Part shown: one piece after another, positions 8,739 to 18,995 of the stretch
Numbering within the stretch: position 1 is the first letter of the stretch
Layout of the letters: each line of letters starts with the position of its first letter
Source of the DNA: Chryseobacterium sp. 18061
Lineage (GTDB): Bacteria; Pseudomonadota; Gammaproteobacteria; Enterobacterales; Enterobacteriaceae
Reading direction: 5' to 3'
DNA: 64,000 nucleotides
NCBI GenBank assembly: GCA_902706205.1
Contig: CACSKA010000009.1
Coordinates: 216,458-280,457 of the forward strand
Translations under genes and position numbers: made by a program
The notes under the pieces: generated by a model
Database searches by the model: none
Told to the model about the DNA's origin: nothing
What the model saw: only the letters and a program-made list of their open reading frames with translations

Positions 8739-9722
8739 TTAAGGCAGACCATCCACATGCGTTGTCAGCCATTGTTTGCCATCTTCCACTTTGGTGTAGA
8801 GATCGATAGGCACCTGAATCACCTTCTCTGTCGGCGGTTTTTTATTCACAACATTCAGAGTCTGGGCAAAAACGGCATCCCCCATTTTCTTACCGGAAAT
8901 ATCCACCACGGCTTTCAGCACCTGATTGCTCTCAAGTTCCTGAGCGATTTCGGTGGTCATATCGGAGCCGAAAACGACAATTTTTCCGGCCTGATTCTGA
9001 TTACGCACGGCTTTAACCGCCCCCAGCGTTGCGCCACCCGACTCGCCCATAATGGCATTCAGACCCGACGTCGAAATAATCAGTTTTTCCCCCGTGGAAA
9101 TGGCTTTATCCAGCACCGTGCCTTCCTGGTTCGCCACAATTTTCGCCCCCGGCACGCGTGCTTTCAGCGCCGCTTCAAACCCTTTTCGCCGCTGGACGCA
9201 CACTTCAAAGGCTTCGCAATTGATCACCGCTATTTTGGGTTCGCTGATATGGCTGGCGATAAAATAATCTGCTGCTGCATTACCGAGTTTTTTACCGAAC
9301 TCCTGCGGATCGCCCACCAGATACGCGGCAACATATTTATCAACGCCTTTTGCATTAATGCAGGTGTTGTAGCAAATCACCGGAATACCGCCCTCACTGG
9401 CACGGCGAACGGTACGGCTACTGCCATTTTCGGAGACGGCAGACAAGATAATGGCGTCCACGTTGCGCGCTACCAGGGTATCGACAAAGGTACTTTCTTT
9501 AGATATATCTCCCTGGGCATTGGTTTCGATTAACTGAACCTGCACCGTCGAGGCTTTCGCCGCATCCTGAACCCCCTGACGTACACCTGAGTAATACCCT
9601 TGGGTATCCAGATAGATAGCGCCGATGGTCATTTTTTTCTCGGCTGCGAAGCCAGTAACAAACCAACTGCACAGCGTAAAGACCAATAACGAGATAATCG
9701 GTGTTCTGATGTGTCTGAGCAT
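8739..9722 (-). CDS. yphF: YphF, periplasmic sugar-binding protein
   Basis: 327-residue type I periplasmic-binding protein (ribose-binding-protein fold). A signal peptide with a hydrophobic core 'IISLLVFTLCSWFVTGF' is likely cut after residue 26 ('FA-AEKK'). The first beta-strand 'MTIGAIYLDTQGYY' and the hinge-side 'GSDMTTEIAQ' are typical. Strong AAGGAGC site before the ATG at 9722. It should capture the transported sugar in the periplasm and deliver it to YphD/YphE. The ligand is unknown; the set resembles pentose/hexose importers. Confidence 0.93.
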   Translation of the reverse strand: MLRHIRTPIISLLVFTLCSWFVTGFAAEKKMTIGAIYLDTQGYYSGVRQGVQDAAKASTVQVQLIETNAQGDISKESTFVDTLVARNVDAIILSAVSENGSSRTVRRASEGGIPVICYNTCINAKGVDKYVAAYLVGDPQEFGKKLGNAAADYFIASHISEPKIAVINCEAFEVCVQRRKGFEAALKARVPGAKIVANQEGTVLDKAISTGEKLIISTSGLNAIMGESGGATLGAVKAVRNQNQAGKIVVFGSDMTTEIAQELESNQVLKAVVDISGKKMGDAVFAQTLNVVNKKPPTEKVIQVPIDLYTKVEDGKQWLTTHVDGLP

Positions 9723-9749
9723 GAGGGGCTCCTTCCGGGTTATCGAATG

Positions 9750-12700
9750 TTAGTGAACGAGTGGCATCACAAAGGGCATCACCTGAGCAAACAGCGCCGC
9801 TTTCGGCCAGGCTGGGTTCAATTTCTCCAGTGCATTGCAGACGTTTTCATATCCCTCAACATCACCAAGTCCTGCGGCTGACAGCGCTTCCACCAGCAGG
9901 CATTTCTCCCGGTGTTGTTGTTGCAGGTCGGCATACAGCGACAAGAGATCCGGCTGGGAGACGGCAAAGAAGTCTGCTTCAATCGGATTTTTCGCCATCT
10001 GCTGTGCCCACAGCTTCATCTCAGTGAACAGGTGGGCCGATGCCGACTGTTCACCTAACATTTTCAATGCCATGCCTTGCCAGAAGAGATAATCGATAGG
10101 CTGATCGTTGTAGTAACTGTGGATGTTGATAGTGCGATCGCCCGTTACCGCGAGGTGCAGGCAGCGCTGTGTTTCCGCTTCATCCCCTTGCATCTGTGCG
10201 CAAACGGCTAACGCAAACCAGATATCGTTATCGGTCTGACCGGGCAGGCGACCTTCACTCAGATTCTCAGGGTAATTCAGGGCGTCCTGCAGTAAAGCCA
10301 CTGCAGACTGGGGCTGTTGGCGTTCAATCTGTTGCCACGCCCGCAGCAACTGGTTAAGGATAAACTGGCTGGTGACTTTTCCCTCGCCTCCCTCCCATGG
10401 GTGGAATTTACGCGTCGCCAGAATCTCTGACGCTTTCGTGGTCGCGCCTGTCAGGTGCCACAAATTCAATAACTCAGCGGTCAAATCGTCACGCTTAAGA
10501 GCGCAGGGCAAATGTGTCTCAAGGCGTGCAAGACGTGTTTGCGCTGACACCCCGGTCAGCTTATCCAGCAGGTCTCGTTCAAAAAGCAACCGGGCATCTT
10601 GCGGAGACAATTGGCAGGCAGTGTCCAGATAACGGGCAGCCTTTACCCCGTCCTGCTTTTTATTCCAGGCGTGGATTGCCAGTCCGCGCCAGCCATCAGC
10701 AAACTCTGGCGCCATCTCTACGCTGCGCTGCCACAGTGCGATAGCCTTGTCGTAATTACGTTTGCTGTAAAAGAAGCAGGCCAATAAATGGCGGGCAAAC
10801 CAGCACTCTTCAATACTGGCCAGCGCGGCCACTTCGTCGAGGGTATTGGGGAAACGGACAAACGCCGGAAATGCTTCACGAGCCTGTTCGACCAACCCGG
10901 CGCGCTCCGCTGCAGGCTTGAGGCTAGCCTGCAGATAGAGCGGAAGTGTGCGCTGACAGTCGAGCGCTACCAGCATTTCGCTTGCCAGTTGTGGTAATCC
11001 CCAGCTAATGAGTTGCCCCGCAGTGATCAGGGCATTCACATCACGACCGCGACACATTCCCCGCCATTGCTCAAGGCGAGATTCACTCCCCTCATCATGC
11101 CAACAGAGCCACCACAGCGTCGGATTCAGAGGATAGTCACGCAACAGCATCTCACGCTGAAGACGGGCATCGTCCCGGCACCCGCTGCGGAGTAGCAACA
11201 GGTTTTGCAGACACAACACGGCCTGGTTAGTCGGACACGCGAGCAAACTTTGATGACAAAAATCCAGCCCTACGTCGTTATCGCCCTGGCGAGCTGCCAG
11301 TCGTGCCAGGCCATAATAGCCACCGGCTTTGCTGTTACCGCTCCAGACTGCGCGCCAGAAGTCCTCCTCGGCATCCTGCCATTTTTCCAGACGCTCAGAA
11401 GCACTGGCACGGATCAGGCTTGCCTGGCCACATTGAGGATTTTTATTCAGACCATGCGCACGTTTCAACGCCTGAGTGGCATAGCTGATAGCACAAGCAT
11501 AATCAGCACGATTGTACTCAAGCAGCGCCAGCGCCAGGTTACAACGATAGTCGTGCGTATCCAGCTCGACGCCGCGCAGGTAGTAGTCAAATGGGGAACG
11601 GCTAGCGTGGTGATATTGCTCAAGATGCTGACCAATAAACCACGCTTCATCAACGCTGGTTATCTCAGCTGCCGTCAATGGCACTTTCGCCACTTCCGGC
11701 AGGGGTATAGCTGTGGGCTGATGCTCCTGATAGCGCAGCGCAACCTTGCCCTTCGCATCAATCAATTCTATGGTCATTCTTATCGGATCAATGTCGCTCA
11801 ACAGGCCCTGCATTACAGTGGCAGGCGTCAACTCGACGGCGCTATCCAGCAATGTTTCACGATTTTCAGTTTCCCTGATGACCAGTCGATAGCCCGATAA
11901 AGGAGCGATAGCATACAGCCCCCATTCAGTCCCCTGCTCCGTGCGTTGTAGTTTGATAACCGCATCACGGGAAGCGTTTTGCACCATTCCCAGCGAGTGG
12001 TAAGGCAGGAAATATTGCTCAAAACGTTTCTCTTCCCAGGCATCGAGCCAGGTAAAATCCGGCTGGTTATCGGCAAAGATACCGGTCATAAGCTCAATAT
12101 AAGGACCATTGGTATCCGTCAGGCTCCTATCCCATGCCTGACCAAATTCACTGTAGCCCCAACTCCACTGTTTTTTCCCTGGTGCAATATGGTGGTTAGC
12201 GACATGCAACAGTCCGCCATTTTCATCATGGCTCCACGCCCCAACAAAATCGTAGGCCGATTTTTCCGCCATATAGGACGTGGGCACCGGCACGTTTTTG
12301 TAGCGAGAGATATCGACGCCCGCCGAATAATCCACTTTGTAATAGGTTCCGGTCGCGATAGGGAACGCCGAGACGGCTCGTTTCCCGTGGTCAAATACGG
12401 CCGTTACATCAGGTGGAAAGACGCTTTGATGGCCCTCACCACCTTTGACAGCCGGATTCGCCCACCACAGGAAATGACGCGGTGTCGCGTTGCCGTTGTA
12501 GACGCGACTGCCAATTTCCAGAGCGGCACGTTCCGGTCTAAGGGTAAATCCGGTCATCACCTGAAGGCCATGCATCGGCTCGGTTTCACCCACCCATACG
12601 GTTTGTGCTCCGTCTTCATGCGCCTCAATCGTGAAATCGACGGGCATAAATGTTGTTGGTCGATGATGCTGCGGCCAGTTAAATTCTATCCCCCCCGATA

Positions 12701-13031
12701 TCCATGGCCCCAATAGCCCCACTAACGCAGGCTTAATAACCTCATTGTGATAAACAAAATCGCGCTGTCTGACTTTATCCCACGCCCTGTGCACCCGCCC
12801 GCCAAGCTCAGGCAAAATCATGACTTTGATGTAGTCATTCTCCAGCCATACTGCCTGCCACTCTTTGAGTGTCTTGTTCTCACTGAGCGTATCGGTCACG
12901 CCATAGGGATACACAGCTCCGGATGACCCTTGATAGACACGATTTTCCAGAAACATGGGATGAATATCCTGTGGTCCGGTTTCATAAGTCGGTATCTGGA
13001 GGCTTTCCTGCCAAACATTTACTGGATTCAT
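9750..13031 (-). CDS. yphG: YphG, DUF5107 plus TPR-repeat protein
   Basis: 1093-residue cytoplasmic protein. The N-terminal 350 or so residues match the DUF5107 type domain seen in E. coli YphG (motifs 'MILPELGGRVHRAWDK', 'GGIEFNWPQHHRP'), a beta-sandwich related to aldose-epimerase folds; the remainder contains several tetratricopeptide-like helical repeats (for example 'YYGLARLAARQGD', 'ADGWRGLAIHAWNK'). Start at 13031 has GAGGGC and matches 'MNPVNVWQESLQIP'; the upstream open frame to 13157 runs into the yphH start region and is unlikely. First gene of the yph operon. Function is not established; a carbohydrate-active or scaffold role is inferred from domain and context. Confidence 0.92.
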   Translation of the reverse strand: MNPVNVWQESLQIPTYETGPQDIHPMFLENRVYQGSSGAVYPYGVTDTLSENKTLKEWQAVWLENDYIKVMILPELGGRVHRAWDKVRQRDFVYHNEVIKPALVGLLGPWISGGIEFNWPQHHRPTTFMPVDFTIEAHEDGAQTVWVGETEPMHGLQVMTGFTLRPERAALEIGSRVYNGNATPRHFLWWANPAVKGGEGHQSVFPPDVTAVFDHGKRAVSAFPIATGTYYKVDYSAGVDISRYKNVPVPTSYMAEKSAYDFVGAWSHDENGGLLHVANHHIAPGKKQWSWGYSEFGQAWDRSLTDTNGPYIELMTGIFADNQPDFTWLDAWEEKRFEQYFLPYHSLGMVQNASRDAVIKLQRTEQGTEWGLYAIAPLSGYRLVIRETENRETLLDSAVELTPATVMQGLLSDIDPIRMTIELIDAKGKVALRYQEHQPTAIPLPEVAKVPLTAAEITSVDEAWFIGQHLEQYHHASRSPFDYYLRGVELDTHDYRCNLALALLEYNRADYACAISYATQALKRAHGLNKNPQCGQASLIRASASERLEKWQDAEEDFWRAVWSGNSKAGGYYGLARLAARQGDNDVGLDFCHQSLLACPTNQAVLCLQNLLLLRSGCRDDARLQREMLLRDYPLNPTLWWLCWHDEGSESRLEQWRGMCRGRDVNALITAGQLISWGLPQLASEMLVALDCQRTLPLYLQASLKPAAERAGLVEQAREAFPAFVRFPNTLDEVAALASIEECWFARHLLACFFYSKRNYDKAIALWQRSVEMAPEFADGWRGLAIHAWNKKQDGVKAARYLDTACQLSPQDARLLFERDLLDKLTGVSAQTRLARLETHLPCALKRDDLTAELLNLWHLTGATTKASEILATRKFHPWEGGEGKVTSQFILNQLLRAWQQIERQQPQSAVALLQDALNYPENLSEGRLPGQTDNDIWFALAVCAQMQGDEAETQRCLHLAVTGDRTINIHSYYNDQPIDYLFWQGMALKMLGEQSASAHLFTEMKLWAQQMAKNPIEADFFAVSQPDLLSLYADLQQQHREKCLLVEALSAAGLGDVEGYENVCNALEKLNPAWPKAALFAQVMPFVMPLVH

Positions 13032-13147
13032 ATCGCCCTCAATATTAACAAGACATACTGAATTAAAAGATTGATGGCAGTTTAATGAACAATCTGGCAA
13101 TGTTTTTGCACAATAATCACGCATTACAGTAAACAGAGTTAAGTTAA
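13032..13147. promoter_or_regulatory. Divergent yphG / yphH control region
   Basis: This 116-bp AT-rich gap separates two divergent genes and must hold both promoters and probably the operator for the ROK repressor YphH. No motif strong enough to name was identified by eye. Confidence 0.55.
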
Positions 13148-14353
13148 ATGAGAGCATGTATCAATAACCAACAGATCCGCCACTACAACAAATGCGTGCT
13201 CCTTGAACTTCTGTATCGGGTGAAACGTGCCAATAAATCCACGCTGGCGCGCCTGGCCCAAATCTCTATCCCGGCGGTAAGCAATATTCTGGAGGAGCTT
13301 GAACGCGAGAGGCGGGTACTGAATGTCGAAGATGAAAAACAGACGCGTGGACACAGCAGTGGCACCTGGCTGATTTCGCCAGAAGGAGACTGGACGCTGT
13401 GCCTGAATGTTACGCCCACCTGTATCGAGTCTCAGTTGGCTAACACCTGTCTGAGTCCAAAAGGTGAATTTGAACGCTTTGCTATCAGCGCTCCTGATCC
13501 GCAAGCACTGCTGGCAGAGATCGAAAAATGCTGGCACCGTCACCGCAAATTATGGCCCGATCGAACCATTAATCTGGCACTGGCTATCCATGGTCAGGTC
13601 GATCCGGTGACCGGCGTATCGCAAACTATGCCGCAAGCCCCTTGGAAAACACCTGTAGAAGTGAAGTATCTTCTGGAAGAGAAGTTGGGGATCCGCGTGA
13701 TGGTGGACAATGACTGCGTGATGCTGGCGCTGGCTGAAAAGTGGCAAAATACCGCGCGCGACCGTGATTTCTGTGTGATTAACGTTGATTATGGAATTGG
13801 ATCGTCCTTTGTGATTAACGATCAGGTTTATCGCGGCAGCCTGTACGGCAGCGGACAAATCGGTCATACCATTATCGCGCCAGACGGCGTTGTCTGTGAC
13901 TGCGGGCGTTATGGTTGCCTGGAAACCGTTGCCTCACTGAGCGCCCTGAAAAAACAGGCCCGTGTATGGTTAAAAACGCAACCTCCGATCACGGGATTGA
14001 GCCCTGAAACCGTGACCACAGCACAACTGATTGACGCCTGGGAAAGAGGGGAACCCTGGGTAAGAAATTGGGTCGATAATTCCGCAAATGCCATCGGCCT
14101 TAGCCTGTACAATCTTCTCAACATATTGAATATCAATCAGATATTATTCTACGGCCGAAGCTGCGCCTTTGGTACAACCTGGCTTAATACCATTATGCGG
14201 CAAATTGGTTTCAATCCTTTCGATCATGGCGACACTTCCCGGGCACGTTCAACGCAGATCGGCTTTGGCACCCTAACGCAAGTAGAGCAAGTGTTGGGAA
14301 TCGGGTATTTGTATATTGAGGCTCAGCTTGCCTTGATGCGCCAGGTGAAGTGA
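13148..14353 (+). CDS. yphH: YphH, ROK-family (NagC/XylR-type) transcriptional regulator
   Basis: 401 residues: an N-terminal winged-helix domain ('RANKSTLARLAQISIPAVSNILEEL') followed by a ROK sugar-kinase-like domain with 'VINVDYGIGSSFVIN', 'GQIGHTII' and the zinc-binding 'CDCGRYGCLE' signature. E. coli YphH is about 397 residues. The ribosome-binding site is weak (AGAG about 8 nt upstream), but the start fits the family. Divergence from yphG indicates it is the local repressor of yphBCDEFG, with a phosphorylated or free sugar as inducer; both points are inference. Confidence 0.92.
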   Translation: MRACINNQQIRHYNKCVLLELLYRVKRANKSTLARLAQISIPAVSNILEELERERRVLNVEDEKQTRGHSSGTWLISPEGDWTLCLNVTPTCIESQLANTCLSPKGEFERFAISAPDPQALLAEIEKCWHRHRKLWPDRTINLALAIHGQVDPVTGVSQTMPQAPWKTPVEVKYLLEEKLGIRVMVDNDCVMLALAEKWQNTARDRDFCVINVDYGIGSSFVINDQVYRGSLYGSGQIGHTIIAPDGVVCDCGRYGCLETVASLSALKKQARVWLKTQPPITGLSPETVTTAQLIDAWERGEPWVRNWVDNSANAIGLSLYNLLNILNINQILFYGRSCAFGTTWLNTIMRQIGFNPFDHGDTSRARSTQIGFGTLTQVEQVLGIGYLYIEAQLALMRQVK

Positions 14354-14434
14354 TTGTTTGTGGACAGATTTCTGGCGCGAGCAGTCATTGTGTATTAGGT
14401 TTTAATGACTTCCCTTTTGCACAACGGAACTGCT

Positions 14435-14857
14435 ATGAACTCAATTCGTTATTTCGATTTTGGCTCATCACGCTCGCTGCTGCTATTGATTGCCCGCATC
14501 GCGCTGGTGGCGTTGTTCATTATTTTTGGTTATCCGAAAATGATGGGCTTTAGCGGAACGGTACAGTACATGGCCTCGAGCGGCGCGCCGGTTCCAATGT
14601 TATCAGCGATTATCGCGGTGATAATGGAAGTGCCTGCGGCAATTCTCATTGTGCTCGGGTTTTTTACCCGTCCGCTGGCAGTGCTGTTTGTCTTTTATAC
14701 GCTGGGAACGGCGGTTATTGGACATCACTACTGGGATATGACCCCCGCGGCGGTGGTGCCGAACATGATTAACTTCTACAAGAACGTCAGCATTGCCGGT
14801 GGTTTTTTACTGCTGGCGATTGTCGGACCTGGGGGGTTGTCGATTGACCGCCGTTAG
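14435..14857 (+). CDS. yphA: YphA, DoxX-family inner-membrane protein
   Basis: 140-residue, four-helix membrane protein nearly identical in length and pattern to E. coli YphA ('IARIALVALFIIFGYPKMMGF', 'VIGHHYWDM'). DoxX proteins are small quinone-associated or redox-linked membrane proteins; the role here is unknown. The start at 14435 fits the family N-terminus although its ribosome-binding site is weak; the open frame extends upstream to 14405. In E. coli K-12 yphA lies next to yphB at the other end of the cluster, whereas here it follows yphH. Confidence 0.9.
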   Translation: MNSIRYFDFGSSRSLLLLIARIALVALFIIFGYPKMMGFSGTVQYMASSGAPVPMLSAIIAVIMEVPAAILIVLGFFTRPLAVLFVFYTLGTAVIGHHYWDMTPAAVVPNMINFYKNVSIAGGFLLLAIVGPGGLSIDRR

Positions 14858-14870
14858 GTCATGAAAAAGC

Positions 14871-14894
14871 AAAAGGCCGCAAACGCGACCTTTT
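14871..14894 (+). terminator. Hairpin after yphA
   Basis: AAAAGG-C-CGC / GCG-A-CCTTTT with an AAAC loop lies 13 bp after the yphA stop. The stem contains one mismatch and the T run is short, so termination is probable but not certain; A and T tracts on the two sides would also allow action on the opposite strand. Confidence 0.5.
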
Positions 14895-14981
14895 CCCGGC
14901 GGTACACAGCTTAAAGGCTTGATACCGGTAACGCTATGCTTAGATTTCTGCCCTGAATACTCCCGCTGCGGACAGAAAACA

Positions 14982-15713
14982 TCAGGAAAATACGTTACGG
15001 TCCATTAATGAATAGCAACGTGGATCATGAAGCAATTTGGTAACGCCTTGCAATGCCTGCTCCGTTAATACAACCTTACCGTGAATAATACTTTCACGAG
15101 TACATCTGTCTTGATAAAAATCATAAATTTGACTCCCGTGGTATCCCTTCAAACCACGGTCTGACCATTTTTTCATCTTCGCCTGCCAATATATTGAGTA
15201 TGTATCTATTGGACAGACTATTTTAGCCCACGGATCACAGACCAATGTATTTTCAAGTAATTGGTGAGAGCCAGGACCTTTCCATGTCCCCACTAAAACC
15301 AGGGCATGGTCTACGGGCATTTTCAGGTAAATCCTTAATATACGTACCGGATCTTTAACTTTTTTTTGCAATCCATGTACATGATTCGCAAGATAAGAAA
15401 AGGCCAACATCGCATTTTCACCACAGTTACCAGGATTTTTGATCCCATTACGATAATCTTGGTCAAGTTTCTGGCAATAGTGCTTAGGGTTTGAATTATA
15501 TTCTCTTAACTCTCTAAGCTTCTGATTTCTGAGTTTATCCATGGACACGGTATGCAGTAAATATCGGTTAGGGTCTGTAACCATCCATTCATTTGTCACA
15601 TTTTTATTAAGGTAAAATTTATTCGCTGCTTTTAATGGCAATCTATTTCTGGCATATAATAGCGCTCTTTGCAAGATTGGCTGTGCTTGTTCCTTAAACC
15701 TTCTATTATCCAT
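14982..15713 (-). CDS. Unassigned protein with Cys-His-Asp (papain/transglutaminase-like) motif set; effector- or toxin-like
   Basis: 243-residue soluble protein, no signal peptide or TM helix visible. Not recognised as any E. coli core gene. Three motifs stand out in order: 'GNCGENAMLAFSYL' (Cys97 at the start of a helix), 'VDHALVLVG' (His136) and 'LVCDPWAKI' (Asp160). Cys at a helix N-terminus, His on a strand, Asp on the next strand followed by Pro-Trp is the layout of papain-like and transglutaminase-like enzymes, including many type III effectors and toxin tips. ATG at 15713 has a good GGGAAGGGA site. The gene is AT-rich relative to neighbours and sits alone between yphA and glyA, suggesting acquisition. 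Catalytic residues and secretion are inference. Confidence 0.75.
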   Translation of the reverse strand: MDNRRFKEQAQPILQRALLYARNRLPLKAANKFYLNKNVTNEWMVTDPNRYLLHTVSMDKLRNQKLRELREYNSNPKHYCQKLDQDYRNGIKNPGNCGENAMLAFSYLANHVHGLQKKVKDPVRILRIYLKMPVDHALVLVGTWKGPGSHQLLENTLVCDPWAKIVCPIDTYSIYWQAKMKKWSDRGLKGYHGSQIYDFYQDRCTRESIIHGKVVLTEQALQGVTKLLHDPRCYSLMDRNVFS

Positions 15714-16233
15714 TAAATGTCCCTTCCCTTTGGCACGCTGACACCTTCATTATCCATGTGATTATTTTGCATTATTCATTAGCACACTATTATCACCCCT
15801 CCATCCCTGGGTATGATAAGGGAATTAATAAACAACTTTCACATAAACCAAGAAATAGTTAACTAATTTCAGTAGTTGTGTTTAACACCATACAAGTGCT
15901 TTTCAGTATCTGCAATTCAATCTTATTGAATATATTATTAAGAGCAATTTAGATTTCAGAGCATGCTATAATGTCAGGTTCTCTGTATCTTACCTTTCAT
16001 TATGAAAAGCACAGCCATCCTATTTTATAAAAAAAAAGACACCTTAGGTATAAGGCCGATCAGCTAAGCATTTTCATGAATGAATATTCATATTTTCTGC
16101 TTGGAAGGACAACAAAGGAATCAGGGTTGTAACCCCGTTTTCCTTCATTGAGGCCTGATTTAACAGGCCTCACATCCTTAACTGACTAGCATTACTACCT
16201 TAGGTGCCCAACATTTAAAGTAAATTCAGTATA
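15714..16233. other. AT-rich intergenic region between the orphan gene and glyA
   Basis: 520 bp without a convincing gene. It contains poly-A and AT-rich stretches, a TATAAT hexamer at 15967-15972 on the plus strand without a clear -35, a 21-codon frame from about 16002 with no ribosome-binding site, and two hairpins near the glyA 3' end. The base composition resembles the orphan gene rather than glyA, so the right edge of the acquired segment probably lies here. Confidence 0.6.
16115..16172. repeat. Two tandem inverted repeats downstream of glyA
   Basis: AAGGAA...TTCCTT (16115-16120/16140-16145) encloses GGGTT-GT-AACCC, and next to it TGAGGCCTG-ATTTAA-CAGGCCTCA (16149-16172) forms a perfect 9-bp stem. 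Neither has a T tail on the minus strand, so they may stabilise or process the glyA 3' end rather than act as a simple intrinsic terminator. Confidence 0.55.
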
Positions 16234-17487
<1,254 letters not shown>

Positions 17488-17604
17488 CCGCATCTCCTGA
17501 CTCAGCTAACAGTAGTTTTACCGCTAAAAAAGGGGGCCCTTTTGGGCAACGGCCAACAGTATAACTGATAAGTTCTGCGATAACAGGTCTTGACAAATGA
17601 TTTT

Positions 17605-17620
17605 ACGCAAACGATTACTT
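17605..17620. promoter_or_regulatory. PurR operator upstream of glyA
   Basis: ACGCAAACGATTACTT matches the PurR consensus ACGCAAACGTTTGCGT at 13 of 16 positions, with a perfect left half. glyA is a known PurR target, so purine sufficiency should lower its expression. Confidence 0.7.
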
Positions 17621-17743
17621 TGCCGCTACGCAAGGGTTTGAGCGATAAAGGCACTCGAGTTTTAAGCGGATTTCTTTTCAGGTTTGTGATGCACATTTTT
17701 CATCTTTCAAAGAACCATTTACATCATAGGGTCATTATTATAA

Positions 17744-17762
17744 GATGCATTTAAAATGCATC
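17744..17762. promoter_or_regulatory. NsrR binding site in the hmp promoter
   Basis: GATGCATTTAAAATGCATC is a perfect 9-1-9 palindrome 38 bp before the hmp start and matches the well-described NsrR site of E. coli hmp. Loss of the NsrR iron-sulfur cluster by nitric oxide would release repression. Confidence 0.85.
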
Positions 17763-17800
17763 ATTAGAAACATGATGAAGAAACCGAAAAGGACATAGAC

Positions 17801-18979
17801 ATGCTTGACGCACAAACCATCGCGACGGTGAAAGCCACCATTCCCCTGCTGGTCGAAACTGGCCCTAAACTCACCGCACATTTTTACGATCGCATGTTTG
17901 CTCATAACCCGGAGTTGAAAGAGATCTTCAACATGAGCAACCAGCGTAACGGTGATCAGCGTGAAGCGCTGTTCAACGCCATCGCCGCCTACGCCAGCAA
18001 TATTGAAAACCTGGCCGCCCTGCTGCCCGCGGTGGAAAAAATCGCCCAGAAACACACCAGCTTCCAGATCCAACCCGAGCAGTACGCCATCGTTGGCGGC
18101 CATCTGCTGGCGACGCTTGACGAGCTGTTCAGCCCGGGCCAGGAAGTGCTGGACGCCTGGGGCAAAGCCTATGGTGTGCTGGCCGACGTGTTCATTAACC
18201 GCGAAGGTGAAATTTATCAGCAAAGCGCCGCGAAAATCGGCGGCTGGGAAGGCACGCGCGCATTCCAGATAGTCAGCAAAACGCCGCAAAGCGCCCTGAT
18301 CACCGCGTTTGAGTTTGCCCCGCAAGACGGCGGCGACGTGGCCGATTATCAACCGGGTCAATATCTCGGCGTATGGCTGAAACCGGAAGGTTTCGCGCAT
18401 CAGGAGATCCGTCAGTATTCACTGACCCGCAGCCCGAACGCCAAAAACTACCGTATTGCGGTGAAGCGCGAAAACGGCGGCCAGGTGTCCGAATGGCTGC
18501 ATGACGAAGCCCGTGTGGGCGATACCGTTTATCTTGCCGCACCTGCCGGTGACTTCTTTATGTCCGTTGACGCCACCGCACCGGTGACGCTGATTTCTGC
18601 CGGTGTCGGCCAGACGCCAATGCTGGCGATGCTCGATACCCTGGCAAACCGCGCCCATCCGGCTCAGGTGAACTGGTTCCACGCGGCTGAAAACGGCGCG
18701 GTCCATGCGTTCGCCAAAGAAGTAGAATCCTTGGGTGCAACGCTACCGCGCTTTGCCTCGCACGTCTGGTATAACACGCCTGAAAATAATGACGTGTTCG
18801 ACAGCGCCGGGCTGATAGATTTGCGCCAGCATGAAGGCCTGTTCAGTGATCCGGCGACCCAGTTCTATCTCTGTGGTCCGGTAGGTTTCATGCAGTTTGC
18901 CGCGCAGCAACTCGTGGCGCTGGGCGTGGAGCCGGGTAATATCCATTACGAATGCTTCGGACCACATAAGGTGCTGTAA
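17801..18979 (+). CDS. hmp: Hmp, flavohaemoglobin (nitric oxide dioxygenase)
   Basis: 392-residue cytoplasmic protein: an N-terminal globin domain (residues 1-140, proximal His in 'KHTSFQI', distal pocket 'AHFYDRMF'), an FAD-binding domain ('RQYSLTRSPN') and an NAD-binding domain ('LISAGVGQTPMLAML', 'FYLCGPVGFMQ'). It converts NO and O2 to nitrate using NADPH/NADH. Four residues shorter than E. coli Hmp, in the region around 'WYNTPENNDVFDSAG'. AAGGAC site before the ATG; the NsrR palindrome lies just upstream. Confidence 0.97.
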   Translation: MLDAQTIATVKATIPLLVETGPKLTAHFYDRMFAHNPELKEIFNMSNQRNGDQREALFNAIAAYASNIENLAALLPAVEKIAQKHTSFQIQPEQYAIVGGHLLATLDELFSPGQEVLDAWGKAYGVLADVFINREGEIYQQSAAKIGGWEGTRAFQIVSKTPQSALITAFEFAPQDGGDVADYQPGQYLGVWLKPEGFAHQEIRQYSLTRSPNAKNYRIAVKRENGGQVSEWLHDEARVGDTVYLAAPAGDFFMSVDATAPVTLISAGVGQTPMLAMLDTLANRAHPAQVNWFHAAENGAVHAFAKEVESLGATLPRFASHVWYNTPENNDVFDSAGLIDLRQHEGLFSDPATQFYLCGPVGFMQFAAQQLVALGVEPGNIHYECFGPHKVL

Positions 18980-18995
18980 CGTATTTCCCCCTCTC

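Noticed and set aside
8733..9533. Plus-strand frame of 266 codons opposite yphF
   Set aside because: Antisense shadow of an intact signal-peptide-bearing gene; no promoter or ribosome-binding site.
15820..15855. Possible PhoP box (GGTTTA and TGTTTA on the minus strand) upstream of the orphan gene
   Set aside because: The two hexamers are 15 bp apart, not the 11-bp period required for a PhoP direct repeat.
16002..16067. 21-codon plus-strand ORF with a nearby TATAAT
   Set aside because: No ribosome-binding site and no -35 at proper distance; kept only as part of the interval description.
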